Both the position numbers and the translations under genes were made by a program. Of a stretch of 64,000 bases of DNA, positions 1 through 7,770 are shown piece after piece (the stretch's first letter is position 1; each line of letters begins with the position of its first letter). Below the pieces are notes generated by a model, which was given only the letters and a program-made list of their open reading frames with translations, searched no databases and was not told where the DNA came from. The DNA lies in NCBI RefSeq assembly GCF_000523235.1, contig NZ_CP006850.1, positions 3,534,001 through 3,598,000 on the forward strand, written 5' to 3'. This stretch comes from Nocardia nova SH22a. Lineage in GTDB: Bacteria; Actinomycetota; Actinomycetes; Mycobacteriales; Mycobacteriaceae.

Positions 1-216
1 GCACTACGCCTGACCCGCCCGGGGTCGGTGATCATCGTCGACAATGTGGTGCGCTCCGGAGCGCTCGTCGGCGGCGATGCCGAAGATCCGGGCGTCCGCG
101 GCGGCCGCGAGGCGCTGCGTCTGCTGGCCGACGAGCCGCGCGTCGAGGCGACCGTGCTGCAGACCGTCGGCAGCAAGGGCTGGGACGGGTTCGCCTACGC
201 GGTGGTCGTCGAATAA
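1..216 (+). CDS. O-methyltransferase, C-terminal fragment
   Basis: The frame is open from base 1 and stops at 216, leaving about 71 residues. The visible part reads as the last strands of a class I SAM-dependent O-methyltransferase (COMT/caffeoyl-CoA type). It has a PGSVIIVDNVVRSG segment, in which the D-N pair is the usual metal-binding DN of this family, and ends in GWDGFAYAVV, matching the family's closing beta strand. The N-terminus and SAM-binding motif lie outside the window, so substrate and operon cannot be judged. It probably transfers a methyl group to a small hydroxylated molecule in the cytoplasm. The family call is fairly secure, the substrate unknown. Confidence 0.8.
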   Translation, partial: ALRLTRPGSVIIVDNVVRSGALVGGDAEDPGVRGGREALRLLADEPRVEATVLQTVGSKGWDGFAYAVVVE

Positions 217-276
217 CCTTCGGCGCGTGACGGATTCCCGTCACCGACATCCGGATCGGTGCGGGGACGGGTCGGC

Positions 277-837
277 TCAGCGCGATTCCGGCGGCTCGAT
301 CGTGCGGTTCGGATGCGCGGCGAGCGCGGTCCAGAAGTCGGCCTGGGCCTGCTCGTGGGCGATGCCGAGTTCGAGGATGCGCGAACGGGACTGGGCGCGC
401 ACGCTGTCGTGCGGATCGATCTCGGCATGCAGGGTTCGATAACGGTCGAGCCATCTCCGGTGTTCGGCGGCCTGCCGATGAGCCAGGGCCACCACGTCCT
501 GCGGGTCGCCCAGATCGGCGAAGAACAGCTTCACCTGCGCGGGATCGCGGGTCTCCGGGGCCGGGCACCGAGGATCGGACAGCCAGGCGCGCAACACTTC
601 TCGTCCGGCGTCGGTGAGCTGGAAGACGCGTCGCCGCCTGCCGGACTCCTCGGCGTCCTCGTGCAGCAGTCCCTGGTCGGCCAGTCGCGCCGGAATTCGA
701 TACAGCTGTGCGTGGGGGACCGGCCAGAAGTAGTCGACGCTCTCTTCCATCCGGGCCTTGAGTTCGTACGGGGTCAGCGGGCCGTGCCGGGCGATGAGCC
801 CGAGCACGATGTGGTCCTGTGCTCCCAATTCCGCCAT
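277..837 (-). CDS. PadR-family transcriptional regulator
   Basis: A 186-residue DNA-binding regulator. Residues about 5-80 form the PadR winged helix (HIVLGLIARHGPLTPYELKA, then an RRRRVFQLTDAGREVL wing). Residues about 95-175 form the helical Vir_act_alpha_C dimerisation domain typical of the longer PadR subfamily. The ATG at 837 has a GGAG four bases upstream. It is divergent from a SnoaL-like gene, and the shared 100-bp gap holds a near-perfect 16-bp direct repeat that is a good operator candidate. PadR proteins are usually ligand-released repressors, so the SnoaL-like protein is the likely target. The ligand is unknown. Confidence 0.9.
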   Translation of the reverse strand: MAELGAQDHIVLGLIARHGPLTPYELKARMEESVDYFWPVPHAQLYRIPARLADQGLLHEDAEESGRRRRVFQLTDAGREVLRAWLSDPRCPAPETRDPAQVKLFFADLGDPQDVVALAHRQAAEHRRWLDRYRTLHAEIDPHDSVRAQSRSRILELGIAHEQAQADFWTALAAHPNRTIEPPESR

Positions 838-885
838 CGTCTCCGCTTTCGTTGCACAGGTCGCCGGTCGGCGCCGATTGACACG

Positions 886-937
886 GTATCACTGAGACTA
901 TAGTTTGCTATCGGATATACCGTATCAATGAGACTAT
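886..937. promoter_or_regulatory. Paired direct-repeat operator between padR and the SnoaL-like gene
   Basis: GTATCACTGAGACTAT at 886-901 is repeated as GTATCAATGAGACTAT at 922-937 (15 of 16 bases equal), 36 bp apart, in the divergent intergenic region. The second copy runs to within a few bases of the SnoaL-like start, so occupancy would block initiation. Assignment to the adjacent PadR protein is inference from position. Confidence 0.6.
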
Positions 938-946
938 GGAGTGATC

Positions 947-1360
947 GTGCGAGATTTCGGTATCGAGGTGTTCGACCTGTGGACGGCGATGTGGAACGGG
1001 GAGCTCGAGCTGGCGGAGCGGATCATGGCCCCGCGATTCACGCTGCGCTACGCCCAGCCGGGTGCGGTGGCCTATGACGCCATCCACGATCCGGCGGCGT
1101 TCGCCCGGCAGATCGCGGAATTCCGTCGGTCCATGCCGGGGCTGCGGTTCGAGGTGCAGGGCGACGCGGTCGTGGATCTCGGCGAGGGGCGTACCGGACT
1201 GGTGGCGCGGCCCTACGGTGCGTGTCGTCCGGGCGCCGACGGCGACGTCAGGGTCAGCGGGACCGATATCCTGCGGCTCGATGCCGGGCTCATCGTGGAG
1301 GTGTGGTCGGTGTCGGGCGGCTTACACGGCCGTCCGTACTATCCGGCCACGGCAGCCTGA
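947..1360 (+). CDS. SnoaL-like / NTF2-fold protein
   Basis: A 137-residue single-domain protein with the alpha+beta cone fold pattern of SnoaL-like polyketide cyclases and NTF2-type isomerases: an N-terminal helix with a WNGELELAERIMAPRF segment, an AFARQIAEFRRSMPGLRFEVQ middle, and a final DILRLDAGLIVEVWSV strand pair. Such proteins may be small isomerases, cyclases or ligand-binding proteins, and the sequence does not decide between these. GTG at 947 is preferred because GGAG lies five bases upstream; GTG at 941 is also possible. It is divergent from padR and probably controlled by it. Confidence 0.75.
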   Translation: MRDFGIEVFDLWTAMWNGELELAERIMAPRFTLRYAQPGAVAYDAIHDPAAFARQIAEFRRSMPGLRFEVQGDAVVDLGEGRTGLVARPYGACRPGADGDVRVSGTDILRLDAGLIVEVWSVSGGLHGRPYYPATAA

Positions 1361-1525
1361 GTCGACGGCACCGGCGGGCCCGGAGCGGACGACACCCGAC
1401 AATGCCCCTCCGAACGACGGGGTCAGCTGTGGCAATCCGCTGGTGTCAGCGGTGAGTGTTGAGGGTGAGCGGTCCCTGGCACCGGCTGCGTTCGGATGAA
1501 TGCAGGGCACTGGTGGTGACTGTGG
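1361..1525. other. Intergenic, no gene seen
   Basis: Convergent gap between the SnoaL-like gene and the rhodanese gene. The only structure seen is a short hairpin, CCGCTG/CAGCGG with a four-base loop at 1437-1452, too weak to call a terminator firmly. Confidence 0.4.
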
Positions 1526-1918
1526 TCAGGGCACGGCCGGGGAGCCGCCCGGTTCCACCGGCAGCCCGGCCGCCTTCCACGCCCGGAATCCGCCGACGAG
1601 ATCGGTCGCGCGGGTGAGCCCGAGACCCTGGGCGTCGGCGGCGGCCAGACTCGAGGCGTAACCCTCGTTGCAGACGATGATCACCTCGCTGTCGGCGTTG
1701 AGGCCGGGCAGCCGGTGGGAGCCGGACGGATCGAGCCGCCACTCCAGGACGATCCGCTCGACGATCACCGAACCGGGAATCTCACCCTCGGCGAGCCGGT
1801 TCGCGTGCGGGCGGATATCGACGATCAGCGCGCCCGCGGCCGATCGCTGGGCCGCGGCCTCGGGAGTGGCGCGGTCCAGTCCGGCGCGCGCCCGGGCGAG
1901 CAGATCTTCGGCACTCAT
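1526..1918 (-). CDS. Rhodanese-like domain protein (sulfurtransferase)
   Basis: A 130-residue single rhodanese domain. The core has ALIVDIRPHANRLAEGEIPGSV early, and the active-site loop CNEGYASS, whose cysteine (about residue 81) would carry the persulfide, then DLVGGFRAWKAAGLPV at the end. ATG 1918 has AGGAG nine bases upstream. A longer frame reaches 2035, but its 39 extra residues are low-complexity and unlike the family. It follows cysteine dioxygenase on the same strand, so the pair probably handles cysteine-derived sulfur. Whether it works as thiosulfate or mercaptopyruvate sulfurtransferase cannot be told. Confidence 0.85.
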   Translation of the reverse strand: MSAEDLLARARAGLDRATPEAAAQRSAAGALIVDIRPHANRLAEGEIPGSVIVERIVLEWRLDPSGSHRLPGLNADSEVIIVCNEGYASSLAAADAQGLGLTRATDLVGGFRAWKAAGLPVEPGGSPAVP

Positions 1919-2031
1919 AGGTCTGGGCTCCTGTTCGGTCCGGGGTCGCTGGCCGTGGTCGTCACGAGAAACGATTCGCCGCGCGGCTGCGGAACTGCTG
2001 TGATCGCGCGCCGCGATGGTCCTCGAGATCG

Positions 2032-2556
2032 TCACACATCCGTGAAATCCGACAGCGCCCGGTACTCGCGCACCGGGCGCAGGGGCGGGGAATACGCGTG
2101 CACGGTCGCGGCCGGGCGGGCGCTGCGGTTGTGCAGCTGATGGGCACGCTCGGGCCCGAAGGCCACGGTGTCACCGGTCCGCCAGCTCGTCGAGCGCACC
2201 GGGCCGGTGCCGTCGCTGAAATCCTCCTCCAGTTCGCCGATCGTCACCGTGAACGAGCCCGACGCGCCACCGTGGTCGTGTGGTTCGGTGCCCTGTCCGG
2301 GGGTCCACGACAGCAGCCACAGCTCGACTCCCATCGTCAGTGCCAGGCGGGTCCACCAGCGCCGGGCGGGATCGAACCGCACGATGTCGAACAGGGGAGT
2401 GGCCAGCTCGCCGGCCACCGTCGCGGTGAGCTCGTGCAGCTGCGCCGGTGTCCAGAGGATGCGGTCGGCGATCACGGCCTCGCGGAGTAACGGCACATCG
2501 AGGTCCGGATGAATGTCCTTGGCGTGCTCGATGTTCACTGGCGAAGCCGTGGTCAC
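2032..2556 (-). CDS. Cysteine dioxygenase type I
   Basis: A cupin-fold non-haem iron dioxygenase of 174 residues that oxidises L-cysteine to cysteine sulfinate with O2, the first step of cysteine catabolism. Family marks are the iron-binding H-x-H in PGQGTEPHDHGGASGSF and the third histidine region GPERAHQLHNRSARPA. Length fits bacterial CDO. The GTG at 2556 is favoured by a purine-rich GAGGGGG four bases upstream; an in-frame start at 2604 would add a 16-residue leader without a Shine-Dalgarno. The downstream rhodanese makes a small sulfur-amino-acid unit. Confidence 0.9.
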   Translation of the reverse strand: MTTASPVNIEHAKDIHPDLDVPLLREAVIADRILWTPAQLHELTATVAGELATPLFDIVRFDPARRWWTRLALTMGVELWLLSWTPGQGTEPHDHGGASGSFTVTIGELEEDFSDGTGPVRSTSWRTGDTVAFGPERAHQLHNRSARPAATVHAYSPPLRPVREYRALSDFTDV

Positions 2557-2700
2557 AGTACCCCCTCGAGTCGGTGGATGTGGTGCCGCACACAGCGGCC
2601 GCACGAATTCTGCTCCGCCGCGCCGGATCTGCCACCAGTCGCGCTCAGCGTGAGCGAAACTCCACCGGAGCCCTTCGGCGGCAGGCGGTTCCGGCCGGGC

Positions 2701-3417
2701 TCACCGCCGGGCGGCGAATCCGTCGCACATCGCGTCGAGGCCCGAATGCAACTGCCGGACCGGATCGAGCAGATCGCCCAGACCGGTGCCCTCGAGCGGT
2801 GCCAGCGCGGGCGGGCTGGGCCAGCGCGGTGTGCCCTCCAGCAGTGCGGTGAGGCCCGAGGATTCCTCTTCCGCCTCGTCGCGTCCGGCGAGCATGGCGG
2901 AGCTGACCTGCTGCAGCGCGATCCCGGCGATATAACTCCACACCTCGAGCGCCATGCGGGTCGCCTCGCGCCGATCGTCGGTGAGCTCGGTGAATCCCTC
3001 GGTCAGCCAGCCCAGGCAGGCGAGGCTGTGCGGGCCGAAGTTGTAGCGCGGCACCGCGAAGGTGAACAGTACCCACGGATGCAGGCGGTAGAGGTCCCAG
3101 TCGATGTCGGCGGCCGCGCGGACCCGCTCGCGCCACGTCCATCCGGGTTCCGGATCCGGATACGGATAGCGGCGTGCGACCTCGTCGGTCATCTCGGCCA
3201 GCAGTGCGTCCTTGTTGGGGATGTGCCGGTACAGCGACATCGCGCCGACGCCCATGCGCTCGGCGATGCGGCGCATCGACAGCGCCTCGATACCGTCGGC
3301 GTCCGCGAGCGCGATCGCCGTGTCGACGATGGCCGCGCGGGTCAGGCGCTCCGGCTGGGAGCGGCCGCGGGGGGAACGTGAATCGCCCGTGGTGGACGGT
3401 CGGGAATGGGCGGCCAT
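2701..3417 (-). CDS. TetR-family regulator of the adjacent MFS exporter
   Basis: A 238-residue TetR protein. The N-terminal helix-turn-helix (about residues 25-72) reads RAAIVDTAIALADADGIEAL, then MGVGAMSLYRHIPNKDALL. The C-terminal domain looks like TetR_C_1, the tetracycline-repressor type linked to drug efflux. ATG 3417 starts the conserved region; a longer in-frame extension to 3648 runs through the operator region and is rejected. It is divergent from a 14-helix MFS transporter, with two matched palindromes between them, so it probably represses the transporter and itself until an exported drug binds. Confidence 0.9.
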   Translation of the reverse strand: MAAHSRPSTTGDSRSPRGRSQPERLTRAAIVDTAIALADADGIEALSMRRIAERMGVGAMSLYRHIPNKDALLAEMTDEVARRYPYPDPEPGWTWRERVRAAADIDWDLYRLHPWVLFTFAVPRYNFGPHSLACLGWLTEGFTELTDDRREATRMALEVWSYIAGIALQQVSSAMLAGRDEAEEESSGLTALLEGTPRWPSPPALAPLEGTGLGDLLDPVRQLHSGLDAMCDGFAARR

Positions 3418-3449
3418 GAATCTCACTTTCCTTATAGGCAACCGGATGC

Positions 3450-3482
3450 GTACACTGTACCCCGGAAACGCGTACGGCGTAC
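3450..3482. promoter_or_regulatory. Twin GTAC-N3-GTAC operators, TetR/MFS divergent promoter
   Basis: GTACACTGTAC at 3450-3460 and GTACGGCGTAC at 3472-3482 share the form GTAC-N3-GTAC, with centres exactly 22 bp (two helical turns) apart, so two dimers would lie on one face of the DNA. The second palindrome ends 21 bp before the transporter start. The layout fits autorepression plus repression of the exporter by the adjacent TetR protein. Confidence 0.7.
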
Positions 3483-3503
3483 GCACGAGTTGGAGGATAG
3501 GTG

Positions 3504-5015
3504 ATGGTCGGCATTGATACCTCGGCGGCGGCACGGTCCGCGTCGATCGTGACTCCCCGGCGGGCGTGGCTCGGCCTGGCGGTGTTGATTCTGCCGGTGC
3601 TGCTGGTGTCGATGGACATGTCGGTGCTGTATCTGGCGATGCCGACACTGACCGAACACCTGAACCCCTCGGCCGAACAGCAGCTGTGGATTCTCGATAT
3701 CTACGGATTCATGATCGCGGGCCTGCTGATCACGATGGGCAATCTCGGTGACCGCATCGGCCGCCGCAATATTCTGCTCGCGGGCGCGGCGGTCTTCGGC
3801 CTGGCCTCCCTGCTGGCCGCGTTCGCCACCGGCGCCGGGATGCTGATCGCCGCCCGGGCGCTGATGGGTGTCGGCGGTGCGACACTGCTGCCGTCGAGTC
3901 TGGCGCTGATCTCGAGCCTGTTCGCCGATCCGCGGGCGCGCGGCACGGCGATCGGCGTGTGGACGGCCTTCTTCGCGGGCGGGTCCGCGGTCGGGCCGGT
4001 GATCGGCGGACTGCTGCTGCACAAGTTCTGGTGGGGGTCGATCTTCCTGATCAACACGCCGGTGCTGCTGATCCTGCTGGCCCTCGGCCCGCTGCTGCTG
4101 CCCGAACACCGGTCCGCCGGGCGCGGGCCACTGGACCTGATCAGTGTGGCCATGTCCATCGGCGGCATCCTGCCGCTGGTCTACGCGATCAAGCGGGCCG
4201 CCGCCGAGGGGATCGACGCGGTGTCGGTGGTGTTGGGCGTCGTCGGCGTCGTCGTGCTGGTGGCGTTCGTGCGGCGGCAGCGGGTGCTGGCCGAGCCGCT
4301 GCTGGATCTGAGCCTGTTCCGTCGCGGCCTGTTCCGGGTGGCGATCGGATCGTCGACCGTCGGCATGATGTCGCTGGCCGGGATGAGCTATCTGACCAGC
4401 ACGTATCTGCAGACCGTCGCCGGACGCGACGTGCTGGGGGCGGCGCTGCTGGGCATTCCCGCCGCGGTCGCGGTGTTCGTCTGCTCGATGGGCGGTGCGC
4501 GGATAGCCCGCGGGCTCGGCATCCGCGGCTCGTTCGTGCTGGCGCTCAGCGCGGCGGCGGTAGGCAATCTGATGCTGCTCGGCATCGGCGTCGACGGCGG
4601 AATCGGCTGGTATCTGGCCGGATCCACGATCGCGGGCCTCGGCTACGGCATCGTGTTCACCCTGGTGTCGGAGGTCGCGGTGTCGTCGGTGCCGCCCGAA
4701 CGGGCCGGATCGGCGGTCGGCATCTCCGAGACCAGCTTCGAACTGGGCAACGCGCTGGGCCTGTCGCTGCTGGGTTCGCTGGCCGCGCTGGTGTTCCGCT
4801 CCGGCGGGGACTTCGCCGACACCCTGGGCGAGACCATCGTCGAACATCACGGTGACGTCCCGTTCGTGCACGCGGCGCAGAGTTCGTACGTGACCGGGAT
4901 GCACGTCGCGCTCGCCGTGGGCGCGGCCCTGCTGCTGCTCATGGCGGTGGCCGCCGTCGTGACCCGCACCCGCGACGGCGCCGATCGACCGTCGCAGGCG
5001 GTGGCGGGGCGATAG
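3504..5015 (+). CDS. MFS drug exporter, DHA2 (14-TM) family
   Basis: A 503-residue inner-membrane proton-drug antiporter of the QacA/SmvA/EmrB type. About fourteen hydrophobic helices are visible. The first reads LAVLILPVLLVSMDMSVLYL, with the acidic residue in TM1 typical of DHA2 exporters. The MFS loop motif GNLGDRIGRRNILL follows TM2, and GGATLLPSSLALIS is the TM4-5 region. ATG 3504 sits seven bases after GGAGG; the overlapping GTG at 3501 is too close. It is divergent from a TetR gene with paired operators. The substrate is unknown, but cationic or hydrophobic drugs are typical. Confidence 0.92.
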   Translation: MVGIDTSAAARSASIVTPRRAWLGLAVLILPVLLVSMDMSVLYLAMPTLTEHLNPSAEQQLWILDIYGFMIAGLLITMGNLGDRIGRRNILLAGAAVFGLASLLAAFATGAGMLIAARALMGVGGATLLPSSLALISSLFADPRARGTAIGVWTAFFAGGSAVGPVIGGLLLHKFWWGSIFLINTPVLLILLALGPLLLPEHRSAGRGPLDLISVAMSIGGILPLVYAIKRAAAEGIDAVSVVLGVVGVVVLVAFVRRQRVLAEPLLDLSLFRRGLFRVAIGSSTVGMMSLAGMSYLTSTYLQTVAGRDVLGAALLGIPAAVAVFVCSMGGARIARGLGIRGSFVLALSAAAVGNLMLLGIGVDGGIGWYLAGSTIAGLGYGIVFTLVSEVAVSSVPPERAGSAVGISETSFELGNALGLSLLGSLAALVFRSGGDFADTLGETIVEHHGDVPFVHAAQSSYVTGMHVALAVGAALLLLMAVAAVVTRTRDGADRPSQAVAGR

Positions 5016-5031
5016 GATCCCGGCCGTCCGC

Positions 5032-6015
5032 TCACCGAACGTGTGGTTCCAGCACGACTTTGCCTGTGGTACCACGGTTTTCGAGCGCCCGGTGCGCCTG
5101 CGCCGCCTCGGCGAGCGCGAAGCGGGTGACGGCCGGGCGCAGGCGACCTGCCCCCGCCTCGGCCAGGGCCCGCGTCTCGAGTGCGGCGATACCGCCCGCG
5201 CGTTCGAGCATCGCGGGCCCGAGCACCGATCGTGAGGTGATCGACCGCGCGGCGAGCCGTCCGGCGTCGAATTCGATCGGGCGGTCGCTCCAGCCGAACA
5301 CCAGATGCTCGCCGCCGGGCGCGAGCAGATCCACCCCGGCCCGGGCCACCTCGCCGCCGACACCGTCGAACACCCACCGCAGCGGGCGCTCGCCGAACCG
5401 CTCGCGCACCGCCTGCGGCCAGCCGGGATCGGAATAGTCGAGAGCCAGTTCGGCGCCGTCGGCGGCCACCCGGGCGACCTTCGCGGGTCCACCGGCCAGC
5501 CCGATCACGACCACCCCGGCATTGCGCAGATACTGCACCAGCAGCGTCCCGATGCCGCCCGCCGCGGCCGGGACCAGTGCCACCGCACCCGGTTCCGGAT
5601 CGATGAATCCGAGAATGCCCAGCGTGGTGCGGCCGGTGCCGATCATCGCGACCGCGGCGGCGGTATCCAGGCCGTCGGGAATCCGGTGCAGGCGTTGCGC
5701 GTCGGCGACGGCGAGTTCGGCATATCCGCCCGGAGCCGCACCGAGATGTGTGACAACCGTTGTGCCGAGCAGGTTTTCGTCCACCCCGGACCCGAGCACA
5801 TCGACCGTCCCCGCCACCTCCCGCCCGGGAATCGTCGGCAGCGACGGCACCGGATACGGGCCGGGCAGACCGCGCCGCAGGTGGGTGTCGACCAAGTGCA
5901 CCCCGGCGGCAGCGACCCGGATGCGAACCTGTCCGGGGCCCGGCCGCGGATCGGGGGCAGTCTCGTAGCGCAGGTTCTCGGCCGGGCCGAAGGCGTGCAG
6001 GCGTATGGCTTTCAT
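5032..6015 (-). CDS. Zinc-free MDR oxidoreductase (quinone oxidoreductase-like)
   Basis: A 327-residue medium-chain dehydrogenase/reductase of the NADPH:quinone reductase branch. The GroES-like half begins MKAIRLHAFGPAENL; the Rossmann half has VPAAAGGIGTLLVQYLRNAG, the AAxGGVG-type NADPH loop. The structural-zinc cysteines of alcohol dehydrogenases are missing, and no catalytic-zinc ligands are seen. It probably reduces quinones or other activated carbonyls in the cytoplasm. The ATG at 6015 is preceded by a duplicated MerR-type promoter/operator, which suggests induction by oxidants, electrophiles or metals. The regulator is not in this window. Confidence 0.88.
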   Translation of the reverse strand: MKAIRLHAFGPAENLRYETAPDPRPGPGQVRIRVAAAGVHLVDTHLRRGLPGPYPVPSLPTIPGREVAGTVDVLGSGVDENLLGTTVVTHLGAAPGGYAELAVADAQRLHRIPDGLDTAAAVAMIGTGRTTLGILGFIDPEPGAVALVPAAAGGIGTLLVQYLRNAGVVVIGLAGGPAKVARVAADGAELALDYSDPGWPQAVRERFGERPLRWVFDGVGGEVARAGVDLLAPGGEHLVFGWSDRPIEFDAGRLAARSITSRSVLGPAMLERAGGIAALETRALAEAGAGRLRPAVTRFALAEAAQAHRALENRGTTGKVVLEPHVR

Positions 6016-6028
6016 GGAACTCACTCTG

Positions 6029-6072
6029 CAACCTCGAGCTTGATTGAGGTCAACCTCGAGCTTGATTGAGGT
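6029..6072 (-). promoter_or_regulatory. Perfect 22-bp tandem duplication of a MerR/SoxR-type operator
   Basis: Two identical head-to-tail 22-bp units lie at 6029-6050 and 6051-6072. Read towards the oxidoreductase gene each contains ACCTC-N10-GAGGT, close to the SoxR-class operator. The proximal copy lies in a TTGACC to CAGAGT interval of 19 bp, the long spacer typical of promoters that MerR proteins untwist. Promoter elements are assigned by eye. Confidence 0.7.
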
Positions 6073-6095
6073 CAAGTTGGCGGGGTGTTCGGCGT

Positions 6096-6134
6096 TCACG
6101 GGCTCGGGAAGGTCGCTCACGGGCTCGGGAAGGT
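6096..6134. repeat. Two-copy 18-bp direct repeat
   Basis: TCACGGGCTCGGGAAGGT occurs at 6096-6113 and 6117-6134, a 21-bp period. It lies in the 296-bp gap between the MDR oxidoreductase and ureF. Apart from this and the MerR-type duplication the gap shows no credible gene. It could be a protein-binding site or a local slippage duplication. Confidence 0.5.
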
Positions 6135-6311
6135 ATCGATCGCGGGGGACGCCCGACTACCTCTTCGCTTCCGTGGCGGTCGGGGTTTCCCCACCGTCGA
6201 AGGTGGCGTGTCGGACGGGTTCGTCCAGGGCGATGCCCGCACCGGCCGAAGCGGGCAGGCTCGGTCGACCGCCTGCCCTTAGGATCGGGTCGTGATCGGT
6301 GGAGGATGCGG

Positions 6312-6944
6312 ATGAGTCTGGCGATGGTGCTGTCGCTCGCCGATTCGCGGCTGCCGATCGGCGGGCACGTGCATTCCGGCGGGGTCGAGGAGGCGATCGC
6401 CTCCGGGCTGGTGCGCGACGCGCCGACCGTCGAGGCGTATCTGCGGCGGCGGATCGGCACGGCGGGCCTGGTCGCGGCGTCGCTGGCGGCCGCGGTGTGC
6501 GCAGGAGAACTCACGGTCGCGGCCGCCGAGGCGGAGGCCGACGCCCGCACCCCGGCACCGGCCGCCCGCACCGCGTCCCGGATGCAGGGGCGTGGCCTGC
6601 TGCGGCTGGCGAAACAGATGTGGCCACAACAGGATTGGTCCGCAATCGGTCCCCGGCCGCATCTGCCGACGGTGTTCGGCGTGGTCGGGCGGGCCGCCGA
6701 TCTGCGGCCGGTCGAGATCGCGGAGGTGGTCGTGTACACCACGATGACCGGCGCCGCGACCGCCGCGCAACGACTGCTCGCACTGGATCCGGCCGTCGTC
6801 GCCACGACGACCATGCGCCTGGCGGCGTTGTGCGACACGACCGCGCACGCGGCCGTGACCGGCCTGGCGGCACTGTCCGACCCGCTCGGCGATGTTCTCG
6901 CCGAGCGGCACATCGAACGCGAGATGCCGCTGTTCGCCTCGTGA
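6312..6944 (+). CDS. ureF: Urease accessory protein UreF
   Basis: A 210-residue all-helical accessory protein that, with UreD and UreG, forms the complex delivering nickel to apo-urease. The N-terminal [20 protein letters not shown] and [11 protein letters not shown] segments are family marks, although the usual SGFAFSQGLE-like turn is drifted, as in actinobacterial members. GGAGG at 6301-6305 abuts an ATG at 6306, so the ATG at 6312, with a six-base gap, is the better start. It heads a ureF-ureG-ureD unit. The urease subunits and ureE are not present upstream or elsewhere in the window. Confidence 0.9.
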   Translation: MSLAMVLSLADSRLPIGGHVHSGGVEEAIASGLVRDAPTVEAYLRRRIGTAGLVAASLAAAVCAGELTVAAAEAEADARTPAPAARTASRMQGRGLLRLAKQMWPQQDWSAIGPRPHLPTVFGVVGRAADLRPVEIAEVVVYTTMTGAATAAQRLLALDPAVVATTTMRLAALCDTTAHAAVTGLAALSDPLGDVLAERHIEREMPLFAS

Positions 6945-7059
6945 CCTCGTCCTCGCCCCGAAGCGGGATTCCGGCAGCGCGTCCGCGGGCCGGGTAACAC
7001 CGGGTTCACATGGATCGGCCACGATGGTCGCCGACACACCGGTGCCGGAAGGAGAGTCC

Positions 7060-7770
7060 ATGCCGCCCCATCTGATCGACGGCGAACCGCACGATCACAC
7101 CCACGACCGTCCCAAACGAGTGCGCACCCCCGGGGAACCGCTGCGCATCGGTATCGGCGGCCCGGTCGGCTCCGGTAAGACGGCGCTGGTCGCGGCCCTG
7201 TGCCGCCAGCTGCGCACCGAACTGTCGCTGGCGGTGCTGACCAACGACATCTACACCACCGAGGACGCCGATTTCCTGCGCCGCCACGCCGTCCTGCCGG
7301 ACGAGCGGATCACCGCGGTCCAGACCGGCGGCTGCCCGCACACCGCGATCCGCGACGACATCACCGCCAACCTCGATGCCATCGACGATCTGATCGAGGT
7401 CAATCCCGGCCTGGACCTGATCCTGGTCGAATCCGGCGGCGACAATCTGACCGCCACCTTCTCCGCCGGACTGATCGACGCGCAGATCTTCGTCGTCGAC
7501 GTGGCCGGTGGCGACAAGGTGCCGCGCAAGGGCGGGCCCGGGGTGACGTTCTCGGATCTGCTGGTGATCAACAAGACCGACCTGGCGCCGATGGTCGGCG
7601 CCGATCTCGAGGTGATGCGGCGGGATTCGGCCGCCGTGCGCGAGGGCCGCCGGTTCGTGTTCACCTCGCTCACCGAGGATCCGGCCGCGACGCCGGTGCT
7701 CACCTGGGTGCGCGAACAGTTGCAGGCCGCGGATGCGGAGCGAATCGGGGAAGGTGCTGGTGCGCACTGA
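7060..7770 (+). CDS. ureG: Urease accessory GTPase UreG
   Basis: A 236-residue SIMIBI-class GTPase that powers nickel insertion into urease. The P-loop [13 protein letters not shown] lies at about residues 31-43. The metal-binding Cys-Pro-His motif is in [11 protein letters not shown], and NKTDLAP is the guanine-specificity motif. A short histidine-rich start (GEPHDHTHD) could bind metal. ATG 7060 follows AAGGAGAG by three to four bases. It lies between ureF and ureD on one strand and its 3' end overlaps ureD, so the three are translated together. Confidence 0.96.
   Translation: MPPHLIDGEPHDHTHDRPKRVRTPGEPLRIGIGGPVGSGKTALVAALCRQLRTELSLAVLTNDIYTTEDADFLRRHAVLPDERITAVQTGGCPHTAIRDDITANLDAIDDLIEVNPGLDLILVESGGDNLTATFSAGLIDAQIFVVDVAGGDKVPRKGGPGVTFSDLLVINKTDLAPMVGADLEVMRRDSAAVREGRRFVFTSLTEDPAATPVLTWVREQLQAADAERIGEGAGAH

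Noticed and set aside
906..924. Possible eighth island operator, TGCTAT-N7-ACCGTA, upstream of the SnoaL-like gene
   Set aside because: Two mismatches at conserved positions of one half, far from the island, and it lies between the stronger direct repeats of the PadR promoter. Chance match is likely.
1437..1452. Hairpin CCGCTG-GTGT-CAGCGG as a terminator
   Set aside because: Only six base pairs in GC-rich DNA and no T run; too weak to call alone.
3432..5492. 686-residue minus-strand open frame opposite the MFS gene
   Set aside because: Glutamine/arginine/histidine-rich translation without domains; the antisense shadow of a high-GC gene with clear membrane helices.
6085..6282. 65-residue frame between the MDR oxidoreductase and ureF
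   Set aside because: Its start is made of the 18-bp tandem repeat, there is no Shine-Dalgarno, and the composition is unlike a protein.
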